Below are positions 54,409 through 64,000 of a DNA stretch of 64,000 nucleotides, in pieces. The position numbers were made by a program, and so were the translations under genes. Source of the stretch: Paracentrotus lividus (lineage: Eukaryota > Echinodermata > Echinoidea > Camarodonta > Echinidae); NCBI GenBank assembly GCA_940671915.1, contig CALNVZ010002100.1, positions 12,981,818 to 13,045,817 on the forward strand, in the 5' to 3' direction. The notes under the pieces are model-generated. The model worked only from the letters and a program-made list of their open reading frames with translations, was not told the DNA's origin and did not search any database. The number at the start of each line of letters is the position of its first letter. Positions within the stretch are counted from its first letter, which is position 1.

Positions 54409-55993
54409 GTGTGCTTGAAATTTTTTTTTGGCCTTCGTGCCAACCATAACCTCACTATAATCAGCTGTTAGGGGTAGGTAAGATGGGCCCCGGCGCCGTA
54501 AAGGCCCCCACGAATAATGCATGTATATAGAACAATTGCGATCAGGCATTATCATAATTTACAATGTATTTTTCTCAAACACTGCATCCTTAACTCCACT
54601 TTCTCTAAAACTGTGTAATTTTGAAAATAACACATGAAGACCATTCTGGATAAAAGCCATTCAAGAAATGTCATCTTCTCAAAGAAATTTGGACATACAT
54701 TTGAATTTATTGGTCTATGAGATAATTACCTGTTGATGACGACTCCTCTCCAAACATGCGTCTCAGAACATCTTCTGACACCTAAAAGAAACAGGGGAAA
54801 AAAAGTATTTAGATCTAAGTGAGTGGCAGCAAATTTAAGAAAATGGGTTTTAGAATATTAGCAATTTGATTGATTGAAAGCTGTGCAGCTGTACTCCAAT
54901 ATCTGCAACTCCAAGTTAAGTACCTTGCAGATCATTAACCGAGTGACAATAATACCGAGTGACCCCTGAGGAGAACAATTGGGTGCGATAGACCCACAAC
55001 GAACAACAACAACTCCAATATCTGATTTCGAAGATCTATTGAAGTGGGATATTATCCCTCCCTCTCCCCTCAAAAAAAAAAAGAAGAGAATTTACAATCT
55101 TATCTGACATAAAAAATAATTCTAAAAACAATTGCAAGCGCACACACTCTCACAGTCACAGGTCACAGTCATTCACGGTGGCAACATGTCACAAGGGCCG
55201 GGTCATTGAAATTGAATAGGTCGAGCATTGTTTTGTTCAGCCTTTAATTCAGCCCTTAATCAACGCTCGACATTAGCATGTGCCCTGTTGCCCGGGGCAA
55301 CCAGATTTGACCCTCGGGCAACCAAATTTGGAAAAAATGATGAAAATAGTTGCCCAAATTGGGCATCCACATTTTTTTTTGCTCGGGCCTTCATACTAGG
55401 GGAATTAGATCTAACGTTAGATCTAACTTACATGTGTATCGTGCATTGGCCAATCATCATTTCCTGTCCTTTTTTTACATTGTTAATCAAATTTATGCAA
55501 AACATTTTGATATAAAAATCAAATCTCCAAATTTGTTACTGTTTTTTTACCAGCAGGGCAACCAGTTTTTTTCATTCGGGCAACCATTTCATGATTTTGA
55601 AGAAATATCCAATATTTGGTTGCCCGACAGTCCTAAAAAATGGGCGCCAAAAAATGTTAAGAGTTGAGCGTTGCCTTAATTTAAAGTTTAAAGTTTTTTT
55701 GCTTTGTTTTTATGCATCACATCGAATTGATCATTTCATGTTCAAAAAACAAATTCCCAACTTTAATGCAAGCAAGTTGAACGTGAAGAATAGTCCGACC
55801 AAGCAAAGGGAGGCAAGGCAAAAAAAAAAAAAAAAAATGAAGAGGGTCTTAGTTTTAAATGGTAAAGTTAGCCTAACGTTAGAATCTATGTGAGTATAGA
55901 TCTAACCTACATCAAGCTTACTTTAACTACTCCTCCATCCGCATCTTGCTCTAAGCTAATTTTCCTCCCAGTGCTACTGCTGCTTCCTCCCAT
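49721..55993 (-). CDS. CHCHD3: CHCHD3/CHCHD6 (MIC19/MIC25) MICOS subunit (gene span)
   Basis: MIC19 sits on the intermembrane-space side of the inner mitochondrial membrane and ties MICOS to the SAM complex at cristae junctions. The start MGGSSSSTGRKISLEQDADG matches human MGGTTSTRRVTFEADENEN, including the Gly2 N-myristoylation site. VSEDVLRRMFGEESSS parallels LSENVIDRMKESSP. Near the end, AAFYKLTAEQFQKAADEVEA and the CHCH domain CENLQNDVVKC ... CAQEVKAFNTC give twin CX9C pairs. Exons: 55922-55993, 54730-54781, 53890-53921, 53097-53174 (with a frame break), 50211-50281, 49721-49856. Most of the family's central coiled coil (about 90 residues) is not found in the intervening DNA, nor is the last exon. 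CHCHD3 and CHCHD6 cannot be told apart here. Confidence 0.88.
50211..50281 (-). CDS. CHCHD3: MIC19 exon before the CHCH domain
   Basis: Donor GTAAGT. Reads SAAFYKLTAEQFQKAADEVE then AKF, matching human SEFYRVTTEQYQKAAEEVEA. The acceptor is ambiguous: CAG|AG|T allows a start at 50281 or two bases later, shifting the incoming phase. Confidence 0.9.
50308..50480. mobile_element. MITE with CAGTGGAAACTTGTTATAA ends
   Basis: The left CAGTGGAAACTTGTTATAA and right TTATAACGAG...CACTG are inverted copies, and GATATAACGAGG / CTCGTTATAACG also mirror. Related fragments lie at 49258-49420 and 46644-46920. Confidence 0.7.
50862..53085 (-). mobile_element. 5'-truncated LINE of the I/jockey type with RNase H remnant
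   Basis: Minus-strand frames show reverse transcriptase (LPIFIRNFLSNRVFRVRLG, NQEMGVPQGSILS, SLFVDDFCLSVRGKYG, IRSKLDYGSAVYSLARKSYL) and then an RNase H remnant (SASIYTAELLRLKW; WIPSHTG-like near 51640). The 3' end at about 50866 has the tandem tail (AATC)n that I-type LINEs leave. The frame is broken many times. It begins about 12 bases beyond the donor of MIC19 exon 4. Confidence 0.85.
53097..53174 (-). CDS. MIC19 exon 4 candidate, frame broken in the middle
   Basis: Acceptor GTGAACAG, donor GTAAAC, 78 bases. The first half reads RSETRWKARMDELE in phase 0, similar to human FYKEQLARLEE. The second half reads SLQGKLKNAEK in another frame, which joins well to SAAFYK if the second AG of the next acceptor is used. 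As written, the first frame hits a stop. One lost or gained base in the assembly is the simplest explanation. Confidence 0.55.
53175..53889 (-). other. MIC19 intron where central coiled-coil exons are expected
   Basis: AT-rich with no open, charged coiled-coil frame. Nothing else recognised. Confidence 0.5.
53890..53921 (-). CDS. CHCHD3: MIC19 exon 3
   Basis: A 32-base micro-exon, acceptor CTTTCAG, donor GTAAGA. Reads GDSRSSDPLPR after completing a Gly codon, comparable to human SGSKSQR. Confidence 0.75.
54130..54406. repeat. Very long poly-G-rich tract
   Basis: About 275 bases that are overwhelmingly G, broken by rare A, T or C. It lies in a MIC19 intron (the opposite strand is C-rich there). 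Open frames of poly-glycine or poly-proline here are artefacts of composition. Length and interruptions may be unreliable. Confidence 0.95.
54730..54781 (-). CDS. CHCHD3: MIC19 exon 2
   Basis: Acceptor CTTTTAG, donor GTAATT. Reads VSEDVLRRMFGEESSST, phase 0 in and phase 1 out. Confidence 0.85.
55260..55672. mobile_element. Putative element with AACGCTC ends
   Basis: AACGCTCGACATTA on the left and, inverted, AACGCTCAACTCTTAACATT on the right. GGGCAACC and its complement are scattered between. No target duplication confirmed. Confidence 0.45.
55922..55993 (-). CDS. CHCHD3: MIC19 exon 1 with start codon
   Basis: 24 codons from ATG; donor GTAAGC. MGGSSSS carries the Gly2 and Ser needed for N-myristoylation, which fixes the start. 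A CAG just upstream (56033-56035) may be the acceptor of a 5'UTR intron. Confidence 0.88.
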
Positions 55994-56221
55994 ATTTGCA
56001 GATGAAAGAGAGATCCCCGTTGCACTTGCTGACCTGTGAGAATTGTAAATGCACAGTTCCCACATATAGATTTCTGCGTAAACTTTTAGCTTTGCATTTT
56101 TCCTGTTGAAGTGAGCCCCTTTAGTTTTTCAAGGACTTTCGACGTCAAGTCTATGGTATCTTCAAACGAAAGAATATTTATTCCCAATATTTCCAATATT
56201 TGTCTCAGTAATTCATAATAA

Positions 56222-56410
56222 AGGGGAATTTCAATCTAGAATTTAGTCACGTTTAAAAAATGGGGGGAAAATAAAATAAAAATACTAGTGAAGGTTTGAA
56301 GTAAATCCAACACAGAATAACGAGGTTATATGAATGTGCACAGTTTTGATTTTGTGACATCACTTCGATGCGGCTGCTCTCCCTTATATTGTGTGATGTA
56401 ATTCCATAAA
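56222..56410. repeat. Dispersed repeat, inverse relative of 2085-2250
   Basis: AAGGGGAATTTCAATCTAG, GTGAAGGTTTGAAGTAAATCC, CAGTTTTGATTTTGTGACAT and CGGCTGCTCTCCC occur in reverse order relative to 2085-2250. It lies upstream of the MIC19 start. Confidence 0.5.
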
Positions 56411-56462
56411 TTGCCATTTTTTTCCAGAAAAATATTAAGCATTTTGCCTAGGTTGTCAAGAC

Positions 56463-57068
56463 TATGAGTCCCAAAAAGAACTATACACTTTTGAAATGTC
56501 TAGCTGCCAAATTAAATGATTCTATATAGGTGACGAAATATACATGTCTGGAAAGCTAAATTATCACAAGTGTCATGTGACACCAAAGAGTCCGAAAATA
56601 ATTCATGCTAGGATGAGCAGTGTTCATTTTTGTACAGGATGCGCAGGAATGAGCCTACCAATTGGTGAGAGGAAAGTCAGTTTGAGCTTATACGGAACTG
56701 AAGATGATCTGAAGAATTAGTGAGCAATTGTGATGAGTTGGGTTTCCTGAGTGAAATTTGTGGCTTTGAGTATTTCCATTTCATGCACGAGTGAACAGGA
56801 ATAAGTATTTGCTATTGTGACATTGTAACTTTACAAGGTATTCAGTGAGGTCCTTTAGTGGTACGTTAATGCATGAGAGTAGGTTGCCAGGCACATTCAT
56901 GCGCACCCTAATTTCCATACCCTTTATAAATGTGAACACTGCTCATGCATGAATTATTTGGAGTCATATGAAAGTTAAGATAATGTGCTTTCCGGACATG
57001 TAAATTTCGTCACCTATTTTAATTCGGCAGCCATTTCAAAAGTGTATAGTTCTTTGGGACGCACTGTA
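56463..57068. mobile_element. Mariner-like foldback element
   Basis: Long inverted arms of about 130 bases: GTCCCAAAAAGAACTATACA, ATAGGTGACGAAAT, ACATGTCTGGAAAGC and ACACCAAAGAGTCC on the left, with complements in reverse order on the right. The right end reads GGGACGCACTG then TA. Ends are like those of 28622-28899. Confidence 0.8.
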
Positions 57069-58585
57069 TATCATCAAAACTTATGTTCGTATACGCATGC
57101 TTCTCAGTGTAATAACTCTATTCTTTCGTGACTTGAACCATAGTAGACAGGCCTATTTCCTTCTTGCCAATCGGACATGAAATCTAATACAGGAATTTTG
57201 CTGAAACAACAAAAGCGGGGAAAGTAATGTAATGGTACAATAAACGTAGCTGAAAAATCGATTTGTTTATCGGTCAGTTCCCCCAAAACTAACAATCGAA
57301 ATACTTATACCGGTAGTTAATACGCTACATCATGTATACAGCGGACAACGCCACGCAGGGCCACGGAACGTTTTTGAAATGGGGGGGGGTGGGGGATCTG
57401 ATCTCATGAACTTGGTTTATTTTTTTATTTTTTTTTTCATTTTATTTTTTTATTTTTTTTATTAGTTCCGACGTTTTATTCTTTAAATTGTCATTAGTTT
57501 CTGCATAGTGTGCGAAAGTAGGTCATTCTATTTCGAATTTTGGATATATAGATTCTACAAATATATCTTTGGACCAGTCCTGCTTTGGACGTTTTATTCC
57601 GCTTGAGTGTATTATTAATTTCCCATCCGGTGTTTCCGCCCCCCCCCAGTCGTGACATGAAATCGCCGCAAAAAATATAAATAAATAAATAAAAAATATA
57701 TACAAATGATAAAACCCCGAGCCCATATGGCTTTTATAAGAACGAGACGAGAAGGACTTTTAAAACACACCAATAAACTACGTAATTTCAACAGGTGCAC
57801 ATGAGAAAATTTCTCATGTGTAATTTATTGTAAAAGTTTCAGAGTTGACATTAATAATTTGACATTAATGTTTGCATAGTCATCTGTGCTTTCAGTCTTT
57901 ATTTATTATCATTACTATTATCATTCAGTCTTAAATTCTTGAAACAAAAATGCATCTACCAGTACAAAAATAAAGAACAATGAACAGACAAACAAAATAT
58001 ATCCAGCATTATAAGAAAGTAATAATATTTGTATTACCAACGAACAAATACGATCAAACAAACAGCATACCGGTGGATTTGAGGACGGGGGCCTGATACT
58101 AGAGTTTAAATGACACGAGAATTTCGGAACCATGTACCCTAATTATTATTGATTCGTAATAATGATTGCACCGGGCCAAAATAGAAAGAGAAACGTTATG
58201 CTGCATTGGATGGAGCGAGCCCATTACAAGGTATATTGACGTCATTATCTTCTACATTAACCAGTGGCCGATCTAAGATTTAATGAGAGGGGGGCCAAAA
58301 TTGAAATTTTAGATTTCAGTGCATACAATTTATTTTTTTAGGGGTAGTGTTCAATCGGTCAATGGGATCATAAAAAAAAAAATTATTATTATTATTATGC
58401 CACCATCAACCACTGACATTAAACTTCATCTGCAGAAAGTATGGCTATATGGTATTGCAATGACATTTTGCAATAATTACCACCAAATTGTCATTATATT
58501 AGTCATCATCAATACATTTTAAGATCGCAGAGTCAAATTCCGTTAAATTACATATCAATCCGACACCATATATGAACGCGTCAGA
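57069..58585. other. Spacer between MIC19 and P450
   Basis: T-rich simple sequence near 57417-57462, C- and G-runs near 57380 and 57643. A degenerate AGTGGCCGATCTAAGATTTA phrase at 58262 resembles the CAGTGGCGGATCCA element. No gene seen. Confidence 0.55.
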
Positions 58586-58764
58586 TTAACGTTGACTAGC
58601 GACGATGTCGAATTTCTTGGGAGCGAGAGTTGACGTGCGATGTCCGAACCCGTAGTCCGGGATGATGCCGTCTGGTAGTCTGAAGGTGAACCGTTGTAAT
58701 AGGTTGGTGAAGAACAGGAACAGTTCAACCTTGGCCAGCTGTTCTCCAAGGCATATTCTCCGTC
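58586..58764 (-). CDS. P450 last exon, heme-binding loop
   Basis: Acceptor CCATTCAG, stop TAA at 58586-58588. Reads RRICLGEQLAKVELFLFFTN then LLQRFTFRLPDG and a tail ending VASQR. Its first two bases complete the Gly of FGAG. Confidence 0.93.
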
Positions 58765-61495
58765 CTGAATGGGTAAAAAACATTGTGATAAGACTCAAAT
58801 TTAAAGTGGGTTCTCTACATTTTCTTGTTGGATGAAAAATACAAAAGAGGATGGCAAAGAAAAGTTATTCATAGTCTCTGGTCAATTGTCATCCTTCGGG
58901 AAGATCTTTCTTCGAACTTGGGAACAGTGACTGTGGAATCTGACTATTATCCCTTCCTAATTAAAGTACGCAAAGGCCTATATCGTTTATAAGTAAATAT
59001 AAGACGGATCCCCTTTTTAATTATCGTAGGCCTGTCCTTATTGATAATCAGGATAAACTTTTCCGAGTTAATAATCTAATGCCTTACCTAAACGAAAACA
59101 TATTGGAGAGATTTGCGCTTTTTTTTTTTTTCTTTCTTAATTTGGTTAAAATTGCGAGAAAAAAAAAAGTTACCTGCCCCGAATGGCATGTGATATTCCG
59201 GTTTCTTCATGGTCATCCCATCTTCACTTAAGAATCTTGTCGGGTCAAAGGTCTCGGGATTTGGCCACAACTCTGGGTCAAGATGCATGCCGACCATATT
59301 CATCATTATAATAGAGCGCTCAGGAAGAAGGTAACCTCGGAACACGATACTCTTCGTGTTAATGTGAGGAATGCCGAGTGGAGCGATCGGACGAATTCGG
59401 AGAAGTTCGTTAATAGTCGCTTCGGTGTAAGGCATCTTAGAGCGGTCGTCATAGTGAGGTGTGCCCTCACGACCGATAACGTCGTCGATTTCTTGGCAGA
59501 CCTGGATTTAGACAAAAAAGATAAAATAAGGATTGTGGTAATCATTTTTTTTTATATTCATCGCAAATCGAATCAATAATGAGGCCTACCACCCGACAAT
59601 TTAAAATGAAAATTCATGATAACGCAGGCTGCCCCTCTGTCAACCATGAAACCCTTAGCTTGTGCGATCGGATAGCATATCTCAAGGAATATCTCAAATC
59701 GCAAATCTCGAGGTTCATCCGTTTCACGGACTGCTCCCTCACATTCATTTCATTCTGTAAAGCACTGGCCATAGAGCATTCCCCCCTAACAAACGAAAGT
59801 GCGTCCCGCTATACGGATTATTAATAGATCATCCCCCCATTTACAAAAGAAATAAATGCGTGTCTACGCCCGTGTTGTAAAGTATGGGTAATGGTGATAT
59901 CTCACTTGTGAGACAGGTTTGAGACGGGTTTGGGACTAGTTTGAGACTGATTTGAGACGATTTTGAAACTAGTCGATGAGACGTCTCCTAACCGGTAACC
60001 CTCTGCAACGTCTTATGTTCATAATCAATGAGATAAAATTAATATCAGTCGCGGAGACGTCTCGGCGAAATTTATACCACCTTAAGACTTAAATAGACCT
60101 ACCTTCTCCTGGACATCGGGAAACCCAGCCATGTAGAGCATAGCCCAAGTAAGCGTGGTCGCAACAGTCTCAGTGCCGGCCAAGTAGATGTCCAGGAGCG
60201 TCCGCCAGAGAAGTGTCTCGTCCAAGTAAATCTCCTCCCCAGCTTCCTTCGCCCGGTCGATCTCGGCCAGACACATGTCAATCACATCCCGTGGGTTCTC
60301 GATATCAACCGTTTCCCTATGTTCCACGACCTCTAGCTTCATCAACCCAATCAAGTCGTTGCACATGGTGCGTTCCTTGGTGAAGAGCGGAGTGTAGTAT
60401 AGCCACGGCATCATCTCCAGCGGGCCGTAGAAGTTCTCTGCGCCGAGGACGTCGGTGATCAACTGGACCATCTTCTGGAACCGGACGTTGGAGTATTCGA
60501 AGCGCTGACCCGCTGTGATTGACCTGATGATATTGGCGACGGCGTAGTTGACGGTGCGGAATGGATCGAATGGCTTGCCGTCTGCCCTTGTGAATTCGTT
60601 GCAGAGAATTTTGGCTTCTTCGTTGACATATCGACAGCCGACCTCTTTCCCATGCCGAACTTTCGGAAAGCGAGAAGAAAGAAACGTCTCATGTCACTCC
60701 ACGATTTCCCTCTTCAAAAATAATGCTACCGTGAATGAAAGACGAAAGAAAAAGAAAAGATATAAAATGTCTCACTTAGGCGCTTTTTTTATCGACCCTT
60801 AAAGGTGGCATCTCACTTGAGGAAGACATCTACGAGACTCCGAGACGAGACATCTCCGAGACGGGAAAATCTCATAAATATGAACATAATTATTTTCCCG
60901 CGAGATATGAGAGTCGCGGAGACTCAGGAGACCTTTCCGAGACGTCTCTCGTCTCTAAGACGGAGTCGCCACCTAGTCTCAAACCCGTCTCATGGCAAGT
61001 GAGATACCACCATTAACGAAAATCACTTGATCTGTACCCACCCATCCAGTATATGAAATTTGGATAGTGCCCAAAACGTCAAATTAATATCAGTGTGTAA
61101 TCTTTGATCTTTTAATGATAAAATTTCGTGTACGAAACCTTCATCTCTGAACGCAACATGAGCTAGTGGTGCGTATCCCGCCCAGATGTGATCTCAGCTT
61201 GCTTCACAAATAGTTCCTTCACCATCTCCGGATCGCTCAGGACTACAAGCAGCTTCTTGCCTTTGGACACCGAGTAGATATCGCCCGTAGAGACACGTAG
61301 TCCCGTCACCAGATCGATAAGGTTTGCGGATCAGAGCGGACAAGATCCTCCAGAGGTCATTCAAGAGCATGCTCAGGGTAGTGCCTGGTGGAGGAGGATG
61401 AGATGGAGGTGGAGTTCGGTATCGCCGTATCCATAGCAACGCAATGCGGCAGCGGCTGCTCCGAGGAAAATCTGTGTTGCCAACGCTAGCTCCAT
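58586..61495 (-). CDS. Cytochrome P450, clan 2 (CYP2/CYP17-like; gene span)
   Basis: A microsomal heme-thiolate monooxygenase; the substrate cannot be predicted. Four exons: 61139-61495, 60103-60725, 59174-59501, 58586-58764. The N-terminus MELALATQIFLGAAAAAL plus TPPPSHPPPPG is an ER anchor and proline hinge. Further motifs are GDIYSVSKGKKLLVVLSDPE, the clan-2 C-helix MRRFFLLAFRKFGMGKRS, I-helix LAGTETVATTLTWAM, K-helix ELLRIRPIAPLGIPH (ExxR), PTRF in place of the usual PERF, and the heme loop PFGAGRRICLGE. Exons 3 and 4 are clean. Exons 1 and 2 contain several one-base frame breaks, so this is either a sequence-error-ridden real gene or a recent pseudogene. Two related MITEs sit in its introns. 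Confidence 0.88.
59174..59501 (-). CDS. P450 exon 3, K-helix and meander
   Basis: Acceptor AAATCCAG, donor GTAACT; phase 0 in, phase 1 out. Reads VCQEIDDVIGREGTPHYDD, RSKMPYTEATINELLRIRP, NMVGMHLDPELWPNPETFDP and YHMPFGAG. Confidence 0.93.
59889..60085. mobile_element. MITE in P450 intron 2
   Basis: Left GGTGATATCTCACTTGTGAG and right end ...TATACCACCTTA; inside are repeated GAGACNG / GTCTC motifs (TTTGAGACGGG, GGAGACGTCTC). Same family as 60801-61016. Confidence 0.65.
60103..60725 (-). CDS. P450 exon 2, C- to I-helix, with frame breaks
   Basis: Donor GTAGGT after PDVQEK. The 3' two thirds are open: EVGCRYVNEEAKILCNEFTR, NYAVANIIRSITAGQRFEYS and LAGTETVATTLTWAM. The 5' third reads IIFEEGN, then MRRFFLLAFRKFGMGKRS in another frame, then EVGCRY in a third. 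At least two small indels relative to the family are therefore present. The acceptor is taken as GGTAG at 60726-60730. Confidence 0.8.
60801..61016. mobile_element. MITE in P450 intron 1
   Basis: Left AAGGTGGCATCTCACTTG and right CAAGTGAGATACCACC are inverted copies. The interior is a series of GAGACGAGACATCTCCGAGA-type motifs. Same family as the copy in the next intron. Confidence 0.85.
61139..61495 (-). CDS. P450 exon 1, with frame breaks
   Basis: ATG at 61495. Three frames each carry a family-like piece in order: MELALATQIFLGAAAAAL; LWIRRYRTPPPSHPPPPG; then NLIDLVTGLRVSTGDIYSVS and KGKKLLVVLSDPEMVKELF, FVKQAEITSGR. A last piece APLAHVAFRDE in yet another frame leads to a GTTTCG donor. That needs about three small indels. 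Confidence 0.72.
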
Positions 61496-63339
61496 TGTCT
61501 AATTAGTTTGCTGTATAAAGGAACCAACCTTGGAAATAAAAATTCAAATTTGATATAAATGTTAGAATAAACCGTCTTTAAAAACAAAAATATTTAGGCC
61601 AATGCCCTCCATCTGAGAATGATTGACTGTGGTTGATTTGAGAACGCGTTAATTTATCTATATATATGGACATAGTTACATCATCTTTATTACTTATTAT
61701 TTCAATGGACGGTGCCAAATCCCGGGCATCATTATTTAAATTCCAAGGAAACAAGGAGGGGGGGGGGGGAATGCCCTAGCGATTTTTAAAATAATTTTTT
61801 AAAGACAATACAGTGACTTGAAATTTTCTTCTCTGTTTGTCAGTCAAACCTTCGGCCCCTGGATTCACCTATATGGACAGGGGAGTATCCGACCCCTTCG
61901 TCATATTTTTTTTCTTCAAAATTCTTGTAATAATATCTTATTTTTGACTTTGTTGTATTTTACTCATGCCCATTTGTCATGATGGTGCATGGTGAATGCT
62001 CGGTTTTGGACCGGAGCATGCGAGAGGACTGCGCCCCCCCCTCCCCTAAATTATATGTTGATGCCTACCCGCCCTTCCCCCCCCCCCCCCCCATCACCAC
62101 ACAGCACACACACCGAACACTTATTATTTTTCGAGCACCAATTGACGGAATTGGTATTCGATATACTTAGTTATATCAGGGGTTGTTACAACCCCCTGGT
62201 TATATTCTTTCGTATATAATATATAGTTGTCTCCTGGAAGGTTCTCTCCCTGCATTAAAATACGGAAGTACTTACGATGGCAGATTACGAGGCATAGTCT
62301 GCTTGTATACCCTTTCTACTTCGCGAATTCTATGGCCGTTGTATTTTATGCACAATGTATACCAACGACAAAAGATGTTTATATGAGCGCTCTTGCATGT
62401 ATTGACCGTCTCGGCCTACATCATGTACATAAAGTTATAAACAGAATAGACAAAGCCCTATGAGAAATATTCATGCATCATGATACTTGTAGTTAGTCCC
62501 AATCCATAGACTTACCATGCATTCCTCAAATCTGATCTTGTGGCAACATATTATTGTAATTTCAGAAAAGAAAACAATATGATATATCCAGCTGGCATAT
62601 GAGAGACAATTCAGACGTTCTAAACAGTACCTGCGCGCGAATGCATACGGCATTCTTGTCCAGCACCCGGTTACCGTATCGGGCCGGGGGCATGGGCATT
62701 GCCGGAGAATACGATCCCCACTTTTTGTAAGGTGGGGGAAATGTTCCCTAGCTGCACTTTTTTAATTTTTTAATGATAAAATGACATGCAATCTCCTGTT
62801 AATTAGGCGTATCACGACACACGTGCTAAGCGAACATTCACATCATAGGTCAGGATGTTCAAACTTTTACCTCTGAACCTGGCATGCCTGGAGATGAAAG
62901 ATCGCGAGTCACGGAAAATCAATCTTTTATTCTTTTGTCACTGGGCGCGTAGTATATAAATAATTTATGATTGCCCAGCAGGCATGTATTTTTAAATACA
63001 GTTTGTTTTTTCATAATTATCATTAAGTCTGCCCCATTGTTATGAATTTCTGAATTTTGTACATCCCATAATTTTTCAGGAAAACATCTGGCTGAGCAAA
63101 AAATTACAGGCACGCCGGCGGTTAGAACTGGGATCCGGATCGGAGGTGGTGTGACTCACACCGCACCCCAGACCCCCCCCCCCTCGTCCATTTCTATGTC
63201 ATCCATTATAGAAATACGTGTAACAGCGGTATAGGCCTATGGGATATGAAGTAAGCTTAAGGCGATTCACTCGGGTCCGTCGACCAATCCAATTTTGTTT
63301 CTTTGTTTGATGGTTGTTTGTTTGTTTGTTTGTTTCCCA
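61496..63339. other. Region upstream of P450
   Basis: Contains homopolymers (G near 61758-61769, C near 62078-62092 and 63175-63182) and ordinary AT-rich sequence. No exon, RNA gene or clear promoter motif recognised. Confidence 0.5.
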
Positions 63340-63860
63340 GGTCGAAATTACCATAGGCTCTATTAGAAAACCAACAGAAAATTTCTATTGGTTTCTAATG
63401 GTGTCTGATGGATTCTAATGGTTTGTAATGGACCATCAGAGTGTCAATTGTATTCCAATAGAGACCAATACAATGGGAATATTAGAATCCTAATGGACCC
63501 AAAGAGGACCAATAGGCTCCAATAGATAGCAAGATATTCTGTTGGTGTCTGGCCATCAACCTCTATTGGTCCAATACAAATTGGTTTTCTGGCCCTTGTA
63601 TTGGACCTAACCAATAGAGTCTGATGGTCTCTATTGGTTCCAGGCTGTTGGACCCATAAACCAACACTGACCATCAGACTCTATTGGACTCTAGCCCTAT
63701 TAGTTTCAGCCTGTCCCATATACAATTTCTATTGGGTTTTCTATTTTTCTTGGTTCCCAGTGGTGTCTAATGGTTTCTATTAATTTTTATCAGCTTTTGT
63801 TGGTTTCCATAATTTATTTATTAGTTTCTACTATTAGCTTGCTTCTGTTGGCTTGGGGTC
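63340..63860. repeat. Array of short CTATTGG / CCAATAG motifs
   Basis: Dense, irregular repeats of TATTGGTTTCTAATGG, its variants and its complement CCAATAGAGACCAATA. Both orientations are mixed over about 500 bases. There is no fixed period. Confidence 0.8.
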
Positions 63861-63867
63861 TTCCCAC

Positions 63868-63945
63868 AAGGCTGAGTGCCCACGAGGCCGAGGGCCTGCG
63901 AGGCCCGAGGGTCCGCGAGGCCCGAGGGTCCACGAGGCCAAGCAG
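63868..63945. repeat. Short GC-rich tandem repeat, about 17-18 bp unit
   Basis: Four to five copies of GAGGCCCGAGGGTCCGC-like units. They are followed by AAATACAATATGAGAAAAAT, also found in the palindrome at 40640-40785. Confidence 0.8.
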
Positions 63946-64000
63946 TATAATTGCAAAATACAATATGAGAAAAATCGGTCTCATGGGAAAATACTCGGCC

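Noticed and set aside
54069-54555. Long poly-proline / poly-glycine open frames
   Set aside because: Pure by-product of the poly-G tract; no start context or splice signals.
1-64000. CRISPR array, bacterial operon or phage content
   Set aside because: Split genes, GT-AG introns and animal transposons leave no sign of prokaryotic origin; the tandem arrays lack the repeat-spacer layout.

Overview
The window is eukaryotic (animal) nuclear DNA: AT-rich, genes split into many short exons with GT-AG introns, and introns and spacers full of transposon relics, simple repeats and one N gap. Gene content and repeat style suggest an invertebrate deuterostome, most likely an echinoderm (sea-urchin-like). 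That is an inference; no lineage-specific marker gene is present.

Four host genes can be read. (1) ASZ1/GASZ, plus strand, about 5.4-36.8 kb: ankyrin repeats, a SAM domain, a helical region and a C-terminal membrane anchor. Nine exons join in perfect phase (451 residues). (2) IMMP2L, plus strand, 42158-45361: five exons, mitochondrial inner-membrane peptidase subunit 2 with Ser/Lys dyad. (3) CHCHD3/6 (MIC19/MIC25), minus strand, 49721-55993: N-myristoylation start and twin CX9C CHCH domain; the central coiled-coil region is missing and the last exon was not found. (4) A clan-2 cytochrome P450, minus strand, 58586-61495: four exons, with heme-binding, I-helix and K-helix motifs but several frame breaks in exons 1 and 2.

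Layout: 1-1060, a 157-bp tandem array; 3161-4860, a hAT-type element with a PIF/Harbinger-like element nested in it; 5.4-36.8 kb, ASZ1, whose third ankyrin intron is about 20 kb and holds a 4-kb segment present twice (13.0-17.2 and 23.6-27.3 kb) around a 6.3-kb element with inverted arms of about 950 bp; 36.8-42.1 kb, spacer with MITEs; 42.2-45.8 kb, IMMP2L and its repeated 3' end; 45.8-56 kb, MIC19 with a truncated LINE in one intron and a very long poly-G tract; 56-58.6 kb, spacer; 58.6-61.5 kb, P450 with two related MITEs in its introns; 61.5-64 kb, spacer ending in unusual short-motif arrays.

The first three genes all act at mitochondrial membranes: GASZ on the outer membrane in piRNA biogenesis, IMMP2L in the inner membrane, MIC19 at cristae junctions. 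Their human counterparts lie within the same chromosome region (7q31-q32), so the block looks like retained ancestral linkage. The second theme is local tandem duplication of exon-bearing segments: ankyrin exon twice, SAM exon four times, helical exon three times, last IMMP2L exon three times. I found no convincing unknown gene system. The most interesting items are these exon duplications and the long-armed inverted-repeat element.
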